Shown here: positions 18,360 to 27,178 of the stretch, in pieces
Numbering within the stretch: the stretch's first letter is position 1
Layout: every line of letters begins with the position of its first letter
Source: an uncultured Selenomonadales bacterium
Lineage (GTDB): Bacteria; Bacillota; Negativicutes; Selenomonadales; Selenomonadaceae
NCBI GenBank assembly: GCA_947165295.1
Contig: CAMUZU010000004.1
Span: 39,776-103,775, forward strand
Reading direction: 5' to 3'
Length of the DNA stretch: 64,000 bases
Position numbers and translations under genes: made by a program
Notes under the pieces: model-generated
What the model saw: only the letters and a program-made list of their open reading frames with translations
What the model was told of the DNA's origin: nothing
Databases searched by the model: none

Positions 18360-18683
18360 AGACTACTTGTAAAGAATGACTCGTCTTGAGAATCGGACGA
18401 CGCGTCGAAGGTTACTTGCGCGCCGTCGGCTACGACGTGAAGCTGTTTCTGTTCGACGGCTTGGGAAGAAATCGGCTTTGACCGTGCGAGTGAGCCGGTT
18501 GAAGAACTTGACTTCGACGGCACGGGCTTTTATCCACCGCTTGACGATACGCACGGCGTTTGCTTGGATAAAAAAATTACCCTCTCCGAACTCGTGGAGA
18601 GGGCTTTTTTGTGTCCGAAATTGTCTGCGCGTTGTCTGCAAGCCGATATTTTTTCAGCCGTTTCGAGTTATGACGAGTTAAGA
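18270..18683. repeat. Right arm of the 414-bp inverted repeat
   Basis: This is the reverse complement of 15543-15957. Within it, pieces in different frames such as GRRVEGYLRAVGYDVKLFLF and EEIGFDRASEPVEELDFDG suggest a degraded phage gene copied in both arms. The terminator hairpin is at 18568-18610. The rest of 18360-18766 has no intact gene. Confidence 0.9.
18568..18610. terminator. Bidirectional terminator in the right inverted-repeat arm
   Basis: CCCTCTCC and GGAGAGGG pair around GAACTCGT, with A-rich sequence before and six T after. Confidence 0.65.
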
Positions 18684-18724
18684 GAAGCTCAGTTGATGTG
18701 TTCGTTCAAAGGTTTTCCTCCGTA

Positions 18725-18751
18725 GAAAAAAGACGCCGACATTTGTCGACA
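18725..18751 (-). terminator. Probable terminator after leuB
   Basis: On the minus strand GTCGACA and TGTCGGC form a compact stem, followed by GTC and six T. Confidence 0.5.
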
Positions 18752-18766
18752 CCTGAAACTTCAAGT

Positions 18767-19831
18767 TCAAAGGTTCTTGTAGATGATTTCGGTGACTTCG
18801 TCGGTGCCGACACGTTTAAAGCCGTCGGTGAAAATGTCCGCCGTGCGCCAGCCGTCCGCCAAAGTTTTCTCAACGGCAGATTCAATCGCCCGTGCCGCGT
18901 CTTCGAGCTTGAGGCTGTAACGCAACAGCATCGCCGCGCTTAAAATCGTGCCCATCGGGTTGGCAATGCCTTTGCCTGCAATGTCGGGCGCGGAGCCGTG
19001 AATCGGTTCGTAAAGTGAAGTCAATTCGCCGATTGACGCTGAAGGCATCAAACCGATTGACCCGCCGATAACCGCCGCTTCGTCGCTGAGAATGTCGCCG
19101 AAAATATTGTTCGTGACAATAACGTCAAACTGCTTCGGGTTCAGCACAAGTTGCATTGCCGCGTTGTCAACGTAAAGATGATTCAGCTCGACGTCCGAAA
19201 AATCTTTCGCAACGTCGACGACGACTTTCCGCCACAGACGACTTGCCGCCAAAACGTTTGCTTTGTCGACGGAGGTAACTTTTCCGCGACGAACTTTCGC
19301 CGTCTCGAAGGCAAGCTTTGTGATTCGTTCGATTTCGGGCACGGAATAAATTTCGGTGTCCCACGCCTGTTCGACGCCGTCAACGAATTCCGATTCGCAA
19401 CGTTTGCCGAAGTAAATTCCGCCGACGAGTTCACGGACAATCAGCAAGTCACTGCCCGCGACGAGTTCAGGTTTGAGCGGCGACGAGTTCACCAATTCGG
19501 GATAAACTTTCGTCGGGCGCAAATTCGCGAACAAGCCCAAACCTTTGCGCAAGCCGAAAATTGCACGTTCGGGGCGCAAGTTCACGGGCAAGCTGTCCCA
19601 CTTTTTGCCGCCGACCGCGCCGAACAAAACGCCGTCGGCTTTCTTGCAAGCGTCGAGTGCTTCGTCGGTCAAAGGCGTGCCGAATTTTTCGTAAGACGTG
19701 CCGCCCGCGTCGCGATAATCGTATTCGAGCCCGATGTTAAATTTCGCGTCGACTTGCTTCAAAACTTTGACGGCGGAGGCGGTAATTTCCTGCCCGATAC
19801 CGTCGCCGGGAATGACGATGATTTTCTTCAT
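18767..19831 (-). CDS. leuB: 3-isopropylmalate dehydrogenase
   Basis: The 354-residue enzyme oxidatively decarboxylates 3-isopropylmalate to 2-oxoisocaproate with NAD+, the third step of leucine synthesis. Signatures are the start KKIIVIPGDGIGQEI, ERAIFGLRKGLGLFANLRP, RELVGGIYFG and the C-terminal EPIHGSAPDIAGKGIANPMG with the metal- and cofactor-binding region. Length is normal for the family. It starts 9 bases after the nifJ stop, an uncommon neighbour. leuA, leuC and leuD are not in the window. Confidence 0.96.
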   Translation of the reverse strand: MKKIIVIPGDGIGQEITASAVKVLKQVDAKFNIGLEYDYRDAGGTSYEKFGTPLTDEALDACKKADGVLFGAVGGKKWDSLPVNLRPERAIFGLRKGLGLFANLRPTKVYPELVNSSPLKPELVAGSDLLIVRELVGGIYFGKRCESEFVDGVEQAWDTEIYSVPEIERITKLAFETAKVRRGKVTSVDKANVLAASRLWRKVVVDVAKDFSDVELNHLYVDNAAMQLVLNPKQFDVIVTNNIFGDILSDEAAVIGGSIGLMPSASIGELTSLYEPIHGSAPDIAGKGIANPMGTILSAAMLLRYSLKLEDAARAIESAVEKTLADGWRTADIFTDGFKRVGTDEVTEIIYKNL

Positions 19832-19840
19832 GATATGACC

Positions 19841-22800
19841 TCACTTGCCCGCGAGAATTTTGTAACCGTTGATTCGTTCTTCGGCGTCGTGCTGAGTTTT
19901 GTCGAACAGAGCCTGCGCGGCGTCGGGGAAATTGCGTTTGAGCGACGAGTAACGAACTTCGCCCATGAGGAATTCTTGGAACTTGCTGAAGTCGGGCTCC
20001 TTGCTGTCGAGCGTGAACGGATTTTTGCCCGTGCCGACGAGCTGCGGATTGTAACGCCAATTCGCCCAATAACCGCACTGAACCGCGAGCTTGCCTTCGA
20101 GCTGCGAAGAACCCATGCCCTTGCGGATGCCGTGGTTAATGCACGGAGCGTACGCGACAATCAGCGACGGACCCGGATATGCTTCGGCTTCGGTTATCGC
20201 TTTGAGCAGTTGATTTTGGTCGGCACCCATTGAAACCTGCGCGACGTAAACATAACCGTAAGACATAGCCATCTTGCCGAGATCTTTTTTCTTCGTGCGC
20301 TTGCCCGTCGCCGCGAATTGAGCGATTGCCGCCGCGGGAGTCGCTTTGGACGCCTGACCGCCCGTGTTGGAATAAACTTCCGTGTCGAAGACAAAGACGT
20401 TGACATCTTCGCCGCTGGCAAGCACGTGGTCAAGTCCGCCGTAACCGATATCGTAAGCCCAACCGTCGCCGCCGAGAATCCACTGCGAACGCTTGACGAA
20501 AAAGTCGCGGTTGTCATAAATCTTGTTGAGCAATTCATTATCGCCGCGTTGAGCTTCAAGCAGGGCGGTCAACTTGTCGGCACGTTCGCGGGTGTTTTCG
20601 CTGACGTTGAAATTTTCTTTCCAGTCGGCAAGTGCGGCGCGAAGTTCGTCGGAAATGTTTTCGTCAAGAGCTTTGGCAACGTCGGCGGCAAGAGCTTCGC
20701 GAACGGCTTTGACGCCAAGGAACATGCCGAGACCGTATTCCGCGTTGTCCTCGAACAGCGAATTTCCCCAGGCGGGGCCGTGGCCGTTGACGTTTGTCGT
20801 GTACGGCATTGCGGGAGCTGACGCGCCCCAAATCGACGAACAACCCGTTGCGTTGGCAATCATCATGCGGTCGCCGAAAAGTTGCGTCAAAAGTTTCGCG
20901 TAAGGAGTTTCGCCGCAACCCGCGCAGGCTCCGCTGAACTCGAACAACGGTTTCTCGAATTGGCTGCCGATAACGGTCGTTTTCTTCGTCGGATTGACTT
21001 TGGGCGCAACTTTCTTCGCGTCGGTGCCGAAGTCGAAAACTTTCTGCCGAGCTTTGGCTTCGTCGTTGAACGGAACCATCGTCAACGCCTGCTTCGGACA
21101 AACCTGCGCGCAGTTTCCGCAACCGAGACAGTCAAGCGTCGACACGGCGATTGTCAAGTTGTACGCGCCGCGAGAAATTTTCGACGGGATTGACTCCGTG
21201 CCTTCGGGCGCATTGGCAAGTTCTTCGTTGGTCGTCAAAACGGGACGAATCGCCGCGTGCGGGCACACGAACGAACATTGATTGCAACCGATGCATTTGG
21301 ACTTGTCCCACGCGGGAACTTTAATCGCGGTGCCGCGTTTTTCGTAAGCCGAGCCGCCGACGGGGAACGTGCCGTCCGCAAGCTTGACGAATTTGCTTAC
21401 GGCAAGTTCGTCGCCTTCCTGACGGTTCATGACGTTTTGCAGTTCGGTGACGAATTCGGGCGGGTCAACCTGTTGCAAGCCGCGATTCATGCCGGTATCG
21501 TCGACGTCCCACGTGCTGAGGTCAACTTTGTGCAACGCGGCAATGCCTTGGTCAATCGCGCCGCAGTTCATGTCGACGATGTTTTGTCCCTTCGAGCCGT
21601 AAGACTTTTCGACGGCGGCTTTAAGATATTTAACCGCTTCGTCAATCGGAATGATGTTCGCGAGCTTGAAGAACGCCGCTTGCATAACCATGTTAAAACG
21701 TCCGCCGAGACCGAGTTCGCCCGCGATTTTAACGGCGTTGACGGTGTAAACTTGAATGTCGTTGTCGAGGATGTAACGCTTCATTGACGGCTTGAGCTTG
21801 TGTCCGAGCTTTTCGTCGCTCCAGTCGGTGTTGAGCAGGAAAGTTCCGCCGCGCTTCATGCCCGCAATCAAGTTGTAATGGTGCACGTAACTTTTCTGCG
21901 AACAGCTGACGAAGTCGGGCTTTGTAATCAAGTACGGCGAAGTTATCGGCAACTTGCCGAAACGCAGGTGACTCATCGTTATGCCGCCCGATTTTTTGCT
22001 GTCGTAAGCGAAATAAGCCTGCGCGTAAAGGTCGGTGTTGTCGCCGATAATTTTAATTGCGGACTTGTTCGCGCCGACAGTGCCGTCCGAGCCGAGCCCC
22101 CAGAACTTGCAAGCGGTGGTACCTTCGGGCGTCAAGTCAACGTCGTGATAAGCGACAGTCAAAGACTTGTGCGACACGTCGTCATTGATGCCGATTGTGA
22201 ATCCGTTGAGCGGCGAATCCTTTTTGAGTTCGTCGAAGACCGCAAGCATTTGTTCGGGCGTGGTGTCCTTGCCGCCGAGACCGAAACGTCCGCCGACGAC
22301 AACGGGCTTGATGTCCGCGTCGTAGAAGGCAGATTTCACGTCCAGATACAGCGGCTCACCGACTGCGCCTGATTCTTTCGTGCGGTCGAGTACGGCGACT
22401 TTCTTGACGGTTTTCGGAATTGCGTTGAGGAAATGTTTCACGCTGAACGGGCGATACAAATGCACGCTGACCACGCCGACTTTTTCGCCGCGAGCGTTGA
22501 GGTAAGTCGCCGCCTCTTCCGCCGTTTGACAGCCGGAACCGATAGCGATAATGATTCTGTCGGCGTCGGGCGCACCAAAATAATCGAAGACGTGGTGAAC
22601 GCGTCCCGTGACTTTGGCAATGTCCGCCATAATTTCTTCGACGAGGTCGGGCAGTTGGTCGTAAGTGTTGTTGACCGTTTCGCGAATCTGGAAGTAAACG
22701 TCGGGATTCGTCGCCGTGCCGCGAATGACGGGGTGGTCGGGATTGAGCGCGTTGCGACGGAATTTGTTGACCGCGTCGAAATCCAAAATCTTGGCGAGGT

Positions 22801-23368
22801 CGGCGTAATCAATCACTTCGATCTTTTGAATTTCATGCGACGTGCGGAAGCCGTCAAAAAAGTTAATGAACGGAATGCGTCCTTTAATCGCCGCGAGGTG
22901 AGCAACCGCCGACAAGTCCATTACTTCCTGCACGCTTGATTCGGCGAACATTGCGCAACCGGTTTGACGCGCCGCCATAACGTCTTGATGGTCGCCGAAA
23001 ATGTTCAGCGTCGACGTTGCCAGTGCGCGTGCCGACACATGAAAGACGCCGGGAAGTTGTTCGCCCGCGATTTTGTATAGGTTGGGAATCATCAGCAGAA
23101 AACCTTGCGACGCGGTGTAAGTCGTCGTCAATGCGCCCGCTTGAAGTGAGCCGTGAACTGTGCCCGCCGCGCCCGCTTCGGACTGCATTTCGACGAGACG
23201 AACTTTCTGCCCGAAAATATTTTTTGTGCCGTGCGCCGCCATGACGTCGACATCTTCGGCCATCGGCGACGACGGGGTTATCGGATAAATCGCTGCCACG
23301 TCCGTGAATGCGTAGGAAATATACGCCGCAGCCTGGTTGCCGTCCATCGTCTTCATTTTCTTGCTCAT
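19841..23368 (-). CDS. nifJ: Pyruvate:ferredoxin (flavodoxin) oxidoreductase
   Basis: The single-chain enzyme of 1175 residues converts pyruvate and CoA to acetyl-CoA and CO2 and reduces ferredoxin, central to anaerobic metabolism. The N-terminal domain starts KKMKTMDGNQAAAYISYAF and contains AAIYPITPSSPMAE. Two [4Fe-4S] motifs are CIGCNQCSFVCP (~693) and CLGCGNCAQVCP (~747). The C-terminal TPP domain has GACAGCGETPYAKL and GDGWAYDIGYGGLDHV (~968). The start at 23368 fits the family's conserved N-terminus better than the upstream in-frame codon. It is co-oriented with leuB. Confidence 0.97.
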   Translation of the reverse strand: MSKKMKTMDGNQAAAYISYAFTDVAAIYPITPSSPMAEDVDVMAAHGTKNIFGQKVRLVEMQSEAGAAGTVHGSLQAGALTTTYTASQGFLLMIPNLYKIAGEQLPGVFHVSARALATSTLNIFGDHQDVMAARQTGCAMFAESSVQEVMDLSAVAHLAAIKGRIPFINFFDGFRTSHEIQKIEVIDYADLAKILDFDAVNKFRRNALNPDHPVIRGTATNPDVYFQIRETVNNTYDQLPDLVEEIMADIAKVTGRVHHVFDYFGAPDADRIIIAIGSGCQTAEEAATYLNARGEKVGVVSVHLYRPFSVKHFLNAIPKTVKKVAVLDRTKESGAVGEPLYLDVKSAFYDADIKPVVVGGRFGLGGKDTTPEQMLAVFDELKKDSPLNGFTIGINDDVSHKSLTVAYHDVDLTPEGTTACKFWGLGSDGTVGANKSAIKIIGDNTDLYAQAYFAYDSKKSGGITMSHLRFGKLPITSPYLITKPDFVSCSQKSYVHHYNLIAGMKRGGTFLLNTDWSDEKLGHKLKPSMKRYILDNDIQVYTVNAVKIAGELGLGGRFNMVMQAAFFKLANIIPIDEAVKYLKAAVEKSYGSKGQNIVDMNCGAIDQGIAALHKVDLSTWDVDDTGMNRGLQQVDPPEFVTELQNVMNRQEGDELAVSKFVKLADGTFPVGGSAYEKRGTAIKVPAWDKSKCIGCNQCSFVCPHAAIRPVLTTNEELANAPEGTESIPSKISRGAYNLTIAVSTLDCLGCGNCAQVCPKQALTMVPFNDEAKARQKVFDFGTDAKKVAPKVNPTKKTTVIGSQFEKPLFEFSGACAGCGETPYAKLLTQLFGDRMMIANATGCSSIWGASAPAMPYTTNVNGHGPAWGNSLFEDNAEYGLGMFLGVKAVREALAADVAKALDENISDELRAALADWKENFNVSENTRERADKLTALLEAQRGDNELLNKIYDNRDFFVKRSQWILGGDGWAYDIGYGGLDHVLASGEDVNVFVFDTEVYSNTGGQASKATPAAAIAQFAATGKRTKKKDLGKMAMSYGYVYVAQVSMGADQNQLLKAITEAEAYPGPSLIVAYAPCINHGIRKGMGSSQLEGKLAVQCGYWANWRYNPQLVGTGKNPFTLDSKEPDFSKFQEFLMGEVRYSSLKRNFPDAAQALFDKTQHDAEERINGYKILAGK

Positions 23369-23504
23369 AAACTCTCGAAAGTCTCCTCTCAAACTCAGGT
23401 GTCAGGTGCCGGGGATTTTTCACAACGCCCGAAACCTACGAATTGCGGCGGATTATATCACGCGGCTATAAAGTTGTAAACTGCGGCGCATAGTTTGCGA
23501 ATTT

Positions 23505-25547
23505 TCACGACGTGCGCGGATTGTTCTTGAAACGAATTTGCAAGTTGAGATCGATGAAATACCCCCCCCCCGTTTTGCAGACGGTGCCGAAGTTGTGTCG
23601 ACTTGTCGAAGGCGTTTCCAGTCGCGTGTTGTTGAGCAGGTAGCTCTCGAATTCGTCGCGGTTATAAAGATTGTACGCAACGATTTGGCCGCTCTCCTTG
23701 ACGATGATGTAGCCGCCGTTGGCCTCGTCGCGCCCGTTCCAAACTTTGGCGGGTTTCAAGCCCAGTGCAATCGCGCAGAGAAATTTTTTTATCTTGTAAC
23801 GATAAATCCTTGCGTTGCGCAAGTTCAGCGGGTTGTCGTCTTCAAGACGCGTCGCCAGCTCCGTGCAATTAGCAATGCCTTTGCCATAGTAAAGCTTGAG
23901 CATTTCGGCGACGATTTTGTCGAACTGCGTATCGATAAAGTCAAGGTTGCCCGCGAAAGTTTCGTTGTTGACCTTGTCGAATTCAATGCCGCCAAGTTTT
24001 TCAAGGCGTTCTTTCAGTGTGTACGTATTCAGCTCGTCGGCAAGCGCGTCGTTCATGTCGGGCAGATTGAATCGAAAGTTCGTTGCCCGTGAAGCGTTGA
24101 GCAAAGTCGGCGGTTGACCGATGTCAGACTTAATCGAGTAGCAACAAATTCTGTCGTAGTTGGTGAACGGGTCGTGAATTTTGACTTCGATGTCGGCCTT
24201 GCGGTTTGCGGGCGATTTAATCTTCGTCAAGCTCAACGCGTTCATGATTTCCGCCGCGCCGTCAATCTCGAACGCCGAACCGTTGTTGCCGTTAATGCCG
24301 TCAAGAATTTTCGTCGCCATGTCGGCCAGCTCGTCGGTTTTGAGCGTGCAGACGCGGTCGTTGTTGGAGTACAGCTCGACGAAATTTTTTTGACTGCGTC
24401 GAAACTCCAGCTTAAATGATTCGCTGTCTTCACGGATGACTTGCAGGACGGGCAGCCAACAATCGTCGCTGATGTCGGTTTTGATTTTCCCGTCGGCAAG
24501 CAACCTTAACAGCGCGTAAAGTTCGCTCCATTCGCCTTTGTTGCCTCGCATAGGTTCAAGCACTCTCCTTATCTCGGTCGCGACGGCCTCAATGACATTG
24601 ACGGAAACCGCGTTGCCGAACTGTTTGTAAAGTTGCGTGTCGGAAACTTTCAAGCGAAAGTCGTCGTCGAAGCCTTGAAGTCGCGCCCATTCACGCGGCG
24701 TCAACTTGCGGATGTTTTCGGCGTTGACGGTGCCTTTAATTTTGGTCGTCGGCGTCAACGGGTGCGGGCGGGCGTCGACGATTAAATTTCGTTCGCGTCC
24801 CATGCCGCCGCAAACCAGAGCATTCGACACGCCGTCGAGATTTTTGACTTCGTAGCCGAAACCGTGACCGGCCGCCTCGTGACGTTGACGGTGCTTGCGA
24901 AGCGTTTCCAAATAAACGTCGCTCAAGTAATACTTCGCGGGCACGGGCGGATTGTCCAAAATGTCGCGAATCGAAAAGCTTTCGTCGCACGGCGCGGGAA
25001 AGTCGAAGCTGTCGGGCGCAATGTCTTCGCGGAAACACACGATATAAATCCGTTCGCGGTTCTGCGGCAAACCGAAGTCCCGGCTGTTCAAAACCTTGGC
25101 GAAAACTTTGTAGCCGATTTGCTCAAACGCCGCGCAGATTATCTTGAACGTGCGTCCGCGGTCGTGATTTACCAGACCTTTGACGTTTTCGCAAAAGATG
25201 ACTTTCGGCTTGTGACGTTCGCAAATTCGCACGACGTCAAGAAACAGCGTCCCGCGACACGTGCCGTGATAATCGTCGTCGAAGCCTGCGCGTCGGCCGG
25301 CAATCGAAAACGCTTGGCACGGGAAGCCCGCAAGGCAGATGTCGAACGGCGGAATTTCGTCGGGGTCAATCGTCGTGATGTCGCCCGCAAGTTTCGCGTC
25401 GGGAAAATTTTCTGCGTAAGTCTTGCGTGCGGCGGCGTCAATTTCGCTGACGAAAACCGTTTCGACGTCGTGACCGAAGGCTCGCTCGAAGCCCAAACGA
25501 ATTCCGCCGATACCCGCGAACAACTCAATCACTTTGTACGGCGACAT
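23505..25547 (-). CDS. Fused C5-cytosine methyltransferase and HpaII-family endonuclease with a G10 tract
   Basis: One 680-residue chain carries both halves of a restriction-modification system. Residues 1-325 form a Dcm-type methyltransferase: ELFAGIGGIRLGFE, catalytic GFPCQAFSIAGRRAG (Cys ~76), ENVKGL, QNRERIYIV and QFGNAVSVNV. From ~334 (NKGEWSELYALLRLL) the sequence resembles HpaII endonuclease, with SIKSDIGQPPTLLNAS-TNF and the C-terminal FIDLNLQIRF. HpaII enzymes cut CCGG, so CCGG is the likely target (inference). Ten G on the coding strand (23562-23571) encode Gly-Gly-Gly 18 residues before the end. Slippage would replace the conserved endonuclease tail but leave the methyltransferase intact. 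ATG 25547 follows GGAGGTGTCAAC and overlaps vsr by 19 bases. Confidence 0.85.
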   Translation of the reverse strand: MSPYKVIELFAGIGGIRLGFERAFGHDVETVFVSEIDAAARKTYAENFPDAKLAGDITTIDPDEIPPFDICLAGFPCQAFSIAGRRAGFDDDYHGTCRGTLFLDVVRICERHKPKVIFCENVKGLVNHDRGRTFKIICAAFEQIGYKVFAKVLNSRDFGLPQNRERIYIVCFREDIAPDSFDFPAPCDESFSIRDILDNPPVPAKYYLSDVYLETLRKHRQRHEAAGHGFGYEVKNLDGVSNALVCGGMGRERNLIVDARPHPLTPTTKIKGTVNAENIRKLTPREWARLQGFDDDFRLKVSDTQLYKQFGNAVSVNVIEAVATEIRRVLEPMRGNKGEWSELYALLRLLADGKIKTDISDDCWLPVLQVIREDSESFKLEFRRSQKNFVELYSNNDRVCTLKTDELADMATKILDGINGNNGSAFEIDGAAEIMNALSLTKIKSPANRKADIEVKIHDPFTNYDRICCYSIKSDIGQPPTLLNASRATNFRFNLPDMNDALADELNTYTLKERLEKLGGIEFDKVNNETFAGNLDFIDTQFDKIVAEMLKLYYGKGIANCTELATRLEDDNPLNLRNARIYRYKIKKFLCAIALGLKPAKVWNGRDEANGGYIIVKESGQIVAYNLYNRDEFESYLLNNTRLETPSTSRHNFGTVCKTGGGYFIDLNLQIRFKNNPRTS

Positions 25548-25975
25548 GTTGACACCTCCGACTTTCGACGGGCGACGGCTTGTGCGACGGCGCGGACACA
25601 TTCGTCAACGTCGCGCTGAATTTGTCGGCCGAAGAAGCGCAAGACCGTCCAACCTTCCGACTGCAAGCGTGCGTTGACTTCGCGGTCGCGGGCAATGTTG
25701 CGTTCGATCTTCGGTATCCAAAAATCTTGGCGGCTCTTGAAGTCGTGCTTGCGATTTTCCCAATCGAAGCCGTGCCAAAATTCCGAGTCGCAGAAGACGG
25801 CAATCTTCAGCCGCAGAAAGACAACGTCGGGGCAACCGAAAACTTCGCGGACATTTTTGCGATAACGGAAGCCCGCGTGCCACAGTGCGCGGCGCAACTT
25901 CAGCTCAATCTGCGAATCTTTGCTGCGAACGTGTTGCATGTTCTTGCGACGCTGAGCCGGTGTAAGTTTGTCCAT
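25529..25975 (-). CDS. vsr: Very short patch repair endonuclease
   Basis: The 148-residue Vsr protein nicks DNA 5' of T in T:G mismatches left by deamination of 5-methylcytosine. Motifs are QHVRSKDSQIELKLRRALW, GFRYRKNV, CPDVVF with catalytic Asp50, and FWHG with His68, close to the E. coli residues Asp51 and His69. The region KIAVFCDSEFWHG matches the Zn/active-site segment. It overlaps the downstream methyltransferase-endonuclease gene by 19 bases, indicating coupled translation. This is the expected partner of a C5-methyltransferase. Confidence 0.93.
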   Translation of the reverse strand: MDKLTPAQRRKNMQHVRSKDSQIELKLRRALWHAGFRYRKNVREVFGCPDVVFLRLKIAVFCDSEFWHGFDWENRKHDFKSRQDFWIPKIERNIARDREVNARLQSEGWTVLRFFGRQIQRDVDECVRAVAQAVARRKSEVSTCRRTK

Positions 25976-26072
25976 GCGTCGAACTCCTTCCGAAAAGTTT
26001 TCCGGATTTTACCGGCTATTGGAACATCCGGCAAATGCGCACAAAAATTTTCGTCAACCGGCGTGTCAAGAC

Positions 26073-26101
26073 TTGTAACAAAAAATTTTTCGTGCTATTA
26101 T
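26073..26101 (+). promoter_or_regulatory. Sigma-70 type promoter of the structured RNA
   Basis: TTGTAA (26073-26078), a 17-base spacer and TATTAT (26096-26101) predict transcription starting near 26108. This is just before the closing stem of the RNA candidate. Confidence 0.6.
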
Positions 26102-26107
26102 TCGGCG

Positions 26108-26345
26108 CGAAGGAGGACAACTCTGGAGTGTTCGAGGACTCAATTAATGTCTAACCTACATTAATTTCAGGGAACCCGACTTGCACGCGGAAGATGGAGA
26201 ATTGCCCGTTGCGACAAGTAACAGAGGCCGCGCTTAGGGAACCCACCTGCGAGTACGCAGGTTTAGACATTCGGAGGAACCGACATTTTGGATCCCTTTT
26301 TCAGGAAGGATTGCCGAGGATTTCCGCGGCAGTCCTTTCTCGTTT
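26108..26345 (+). ncRNA. ssrS: Structured RNA, candidate 6S RNA
   Basis: There is no coding frame, but strong secondary structure. CTCT-GAGTGT (26121-26131) pairs with ACATTC-GGAG (26267-26276), closing the molecule with one bulged G. Inside are two perfect hairpins, AATTAATGT/ACATTAATT (26142-26166) and ACCTGCG/CGCAGGT (26245-26262), plus two copies of GGGAACCC at 26170 and 26237. The ~180-nt length, single long rod and GUGUUCG next to the closing stem resemble 6S RNA, which binds the sigma-70 polymerase. A terminator-like stem AAGGATTGCCG/CGGCAGTCCTT follows (26315-26336). Another ncRNA class is possible. Confidence 0.55.
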
Positions 26346-26386
26346 TGTGGACAAGTTCGGCGCGATAATATAAAATGCCCGCAGAA

Positions 26387-26516
26387 TTTTCGCGGCGACG
26401 CTGAACGTTTGCGAAAGCTCGTCAGCCCGTGTTGCCTGCGTTTCAGCCGTGACGAATCACAACGGTGAAGTCGAACACATCGGCGAACGTTTTATTCATT
26501 AAAATTTTCGGCGGGG
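26387..26516 (+). repeat. Duplicated gene-end and leader segment, copy A (copy B at 26577-26712)
   Basis: The segment TTTTCGCGGCGACGCTGAAC through CGGCGAACGTTTTATTCA recurs at 26577-26712 with a ~15-base difference in the middle. Copy A precedes the small lipoprotein gene; copy B contains that gene's 3' end and precedes yaaR. Both genes therefore share the same upstream leader. Confidence 0.8.
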
Positions 26517-26527
26517 AGGCGACAACC

Positions 26528-26653
26528 ATGCGTTGCGAAAAATTTTTCTTGTGCGTCGTGCTGATTTTTTTCGCGGCGACGCTGAACGCTTGCGAAAGCT
26601 CGTCAGCCCGTGTTGCTTTATTCATTTTGCCACATGACTGCGTTTCGCCGTGA
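26528..26653 (+). CDS. Small lipoprotein, 41 residues
   Basis: The frame begins MRCEKFFLCVVLIFFAATLNAC, a signal peptide with a lipobox-like LNAC at Cys22, and leaves ~20 mature residues. GGGGAGG lies 8-9 bases before the ATG. The 3' part lies inside duplicated DNA (26387/26577), so it may be a by-product of the duplication. No family recognised. Confidence 0.4.
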   Translation: MRCEKFFLCVVLIFFAATLNACESSSARVALFILPHDCVSP

Positions 26654-26722
26654 CGAATCACAACGGTGAAGTCGAACACATCGGCGAACGTTTCATTCAG
26701 TAAAATTTTTGAGGTGAAGACA

Positions 26723-27178
26723 ATGGCAGTTAAAATCAACAGTTCGGCAATGCCCGCGTCGCCGTTTGAACTTCTGCGCGGCACGAGCGACCACCCGCAC
26801 GACAAAGAATTGACGTTCGAGACCGAACTTATGGAGCAGCAATCCGAAGGCGTTTCGCACGAAGAGATGGAGGCCATGCTCAAAAAGATTGACGAGCAGG
26901 CAGCACGACTCGGCAAGACGCCCACTTACGACGAACTTAAAGCGTATCGTTCGCTGATTAAAGATTTCGTCGGCGCGGCGGTCAGCAACATGTACGAAGT
27001 GCACACGTCGGCCGGCTGGGACAGAATGGGTCGCCAACGCGTTTACACCACCGTGCGCAAGATAGACCGCAAGCTTGAAGAGATGGCTGAAAAAATTCGT
27101 CTGGGGCAGTCGGCGCAACTCGACGTTATCGCGGCACACGACGCAATTCGCGGGATGCTTGTCGATTTGTACATGTGA
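26723..27178 (+). CDS. yaaR: YaaR family protein (DUF327)
   Basis: The 151-residue helical protein has the DUF327 pattern: ELMEQQSEGVSHEEMEAMLK, PTYDELKAYRSLIKDFVG and a C-terminal SAQLDVIAAHDAIRGMLVDLY. YaaR proteins lie just upstream of holB in many Firmicutes, and their role is unknown. GAGGTGAAGACA precedes ATG 26723. The stop overlaps the holB start as TGATG, so the pair is translationally coupled. The leader is duplicated (see 26387). Confidence 0.88.
   Translation: MAVKINSSAMPASPFELLRGTSDHPHDKELTFETELMEQQSEGVSHEEMEAMLKKIDEQAARLGKTPTYDELKAYRSLIKDFVGAAVSNMYEVHTSAGWDRMGRQRVYTTVRKIDRKLEEMAEKIRLGQSAQLDVIAAHDAIRGMLVDLYM

Noticed and set aside
26108..26345. tmRNA, RNase P RNA or SRP RNA
   Set aside because: No tRNA-like CCA end or tag frame, no P RNA core and no GNAR-loop SRP helix; the size fits 6S RNA better.
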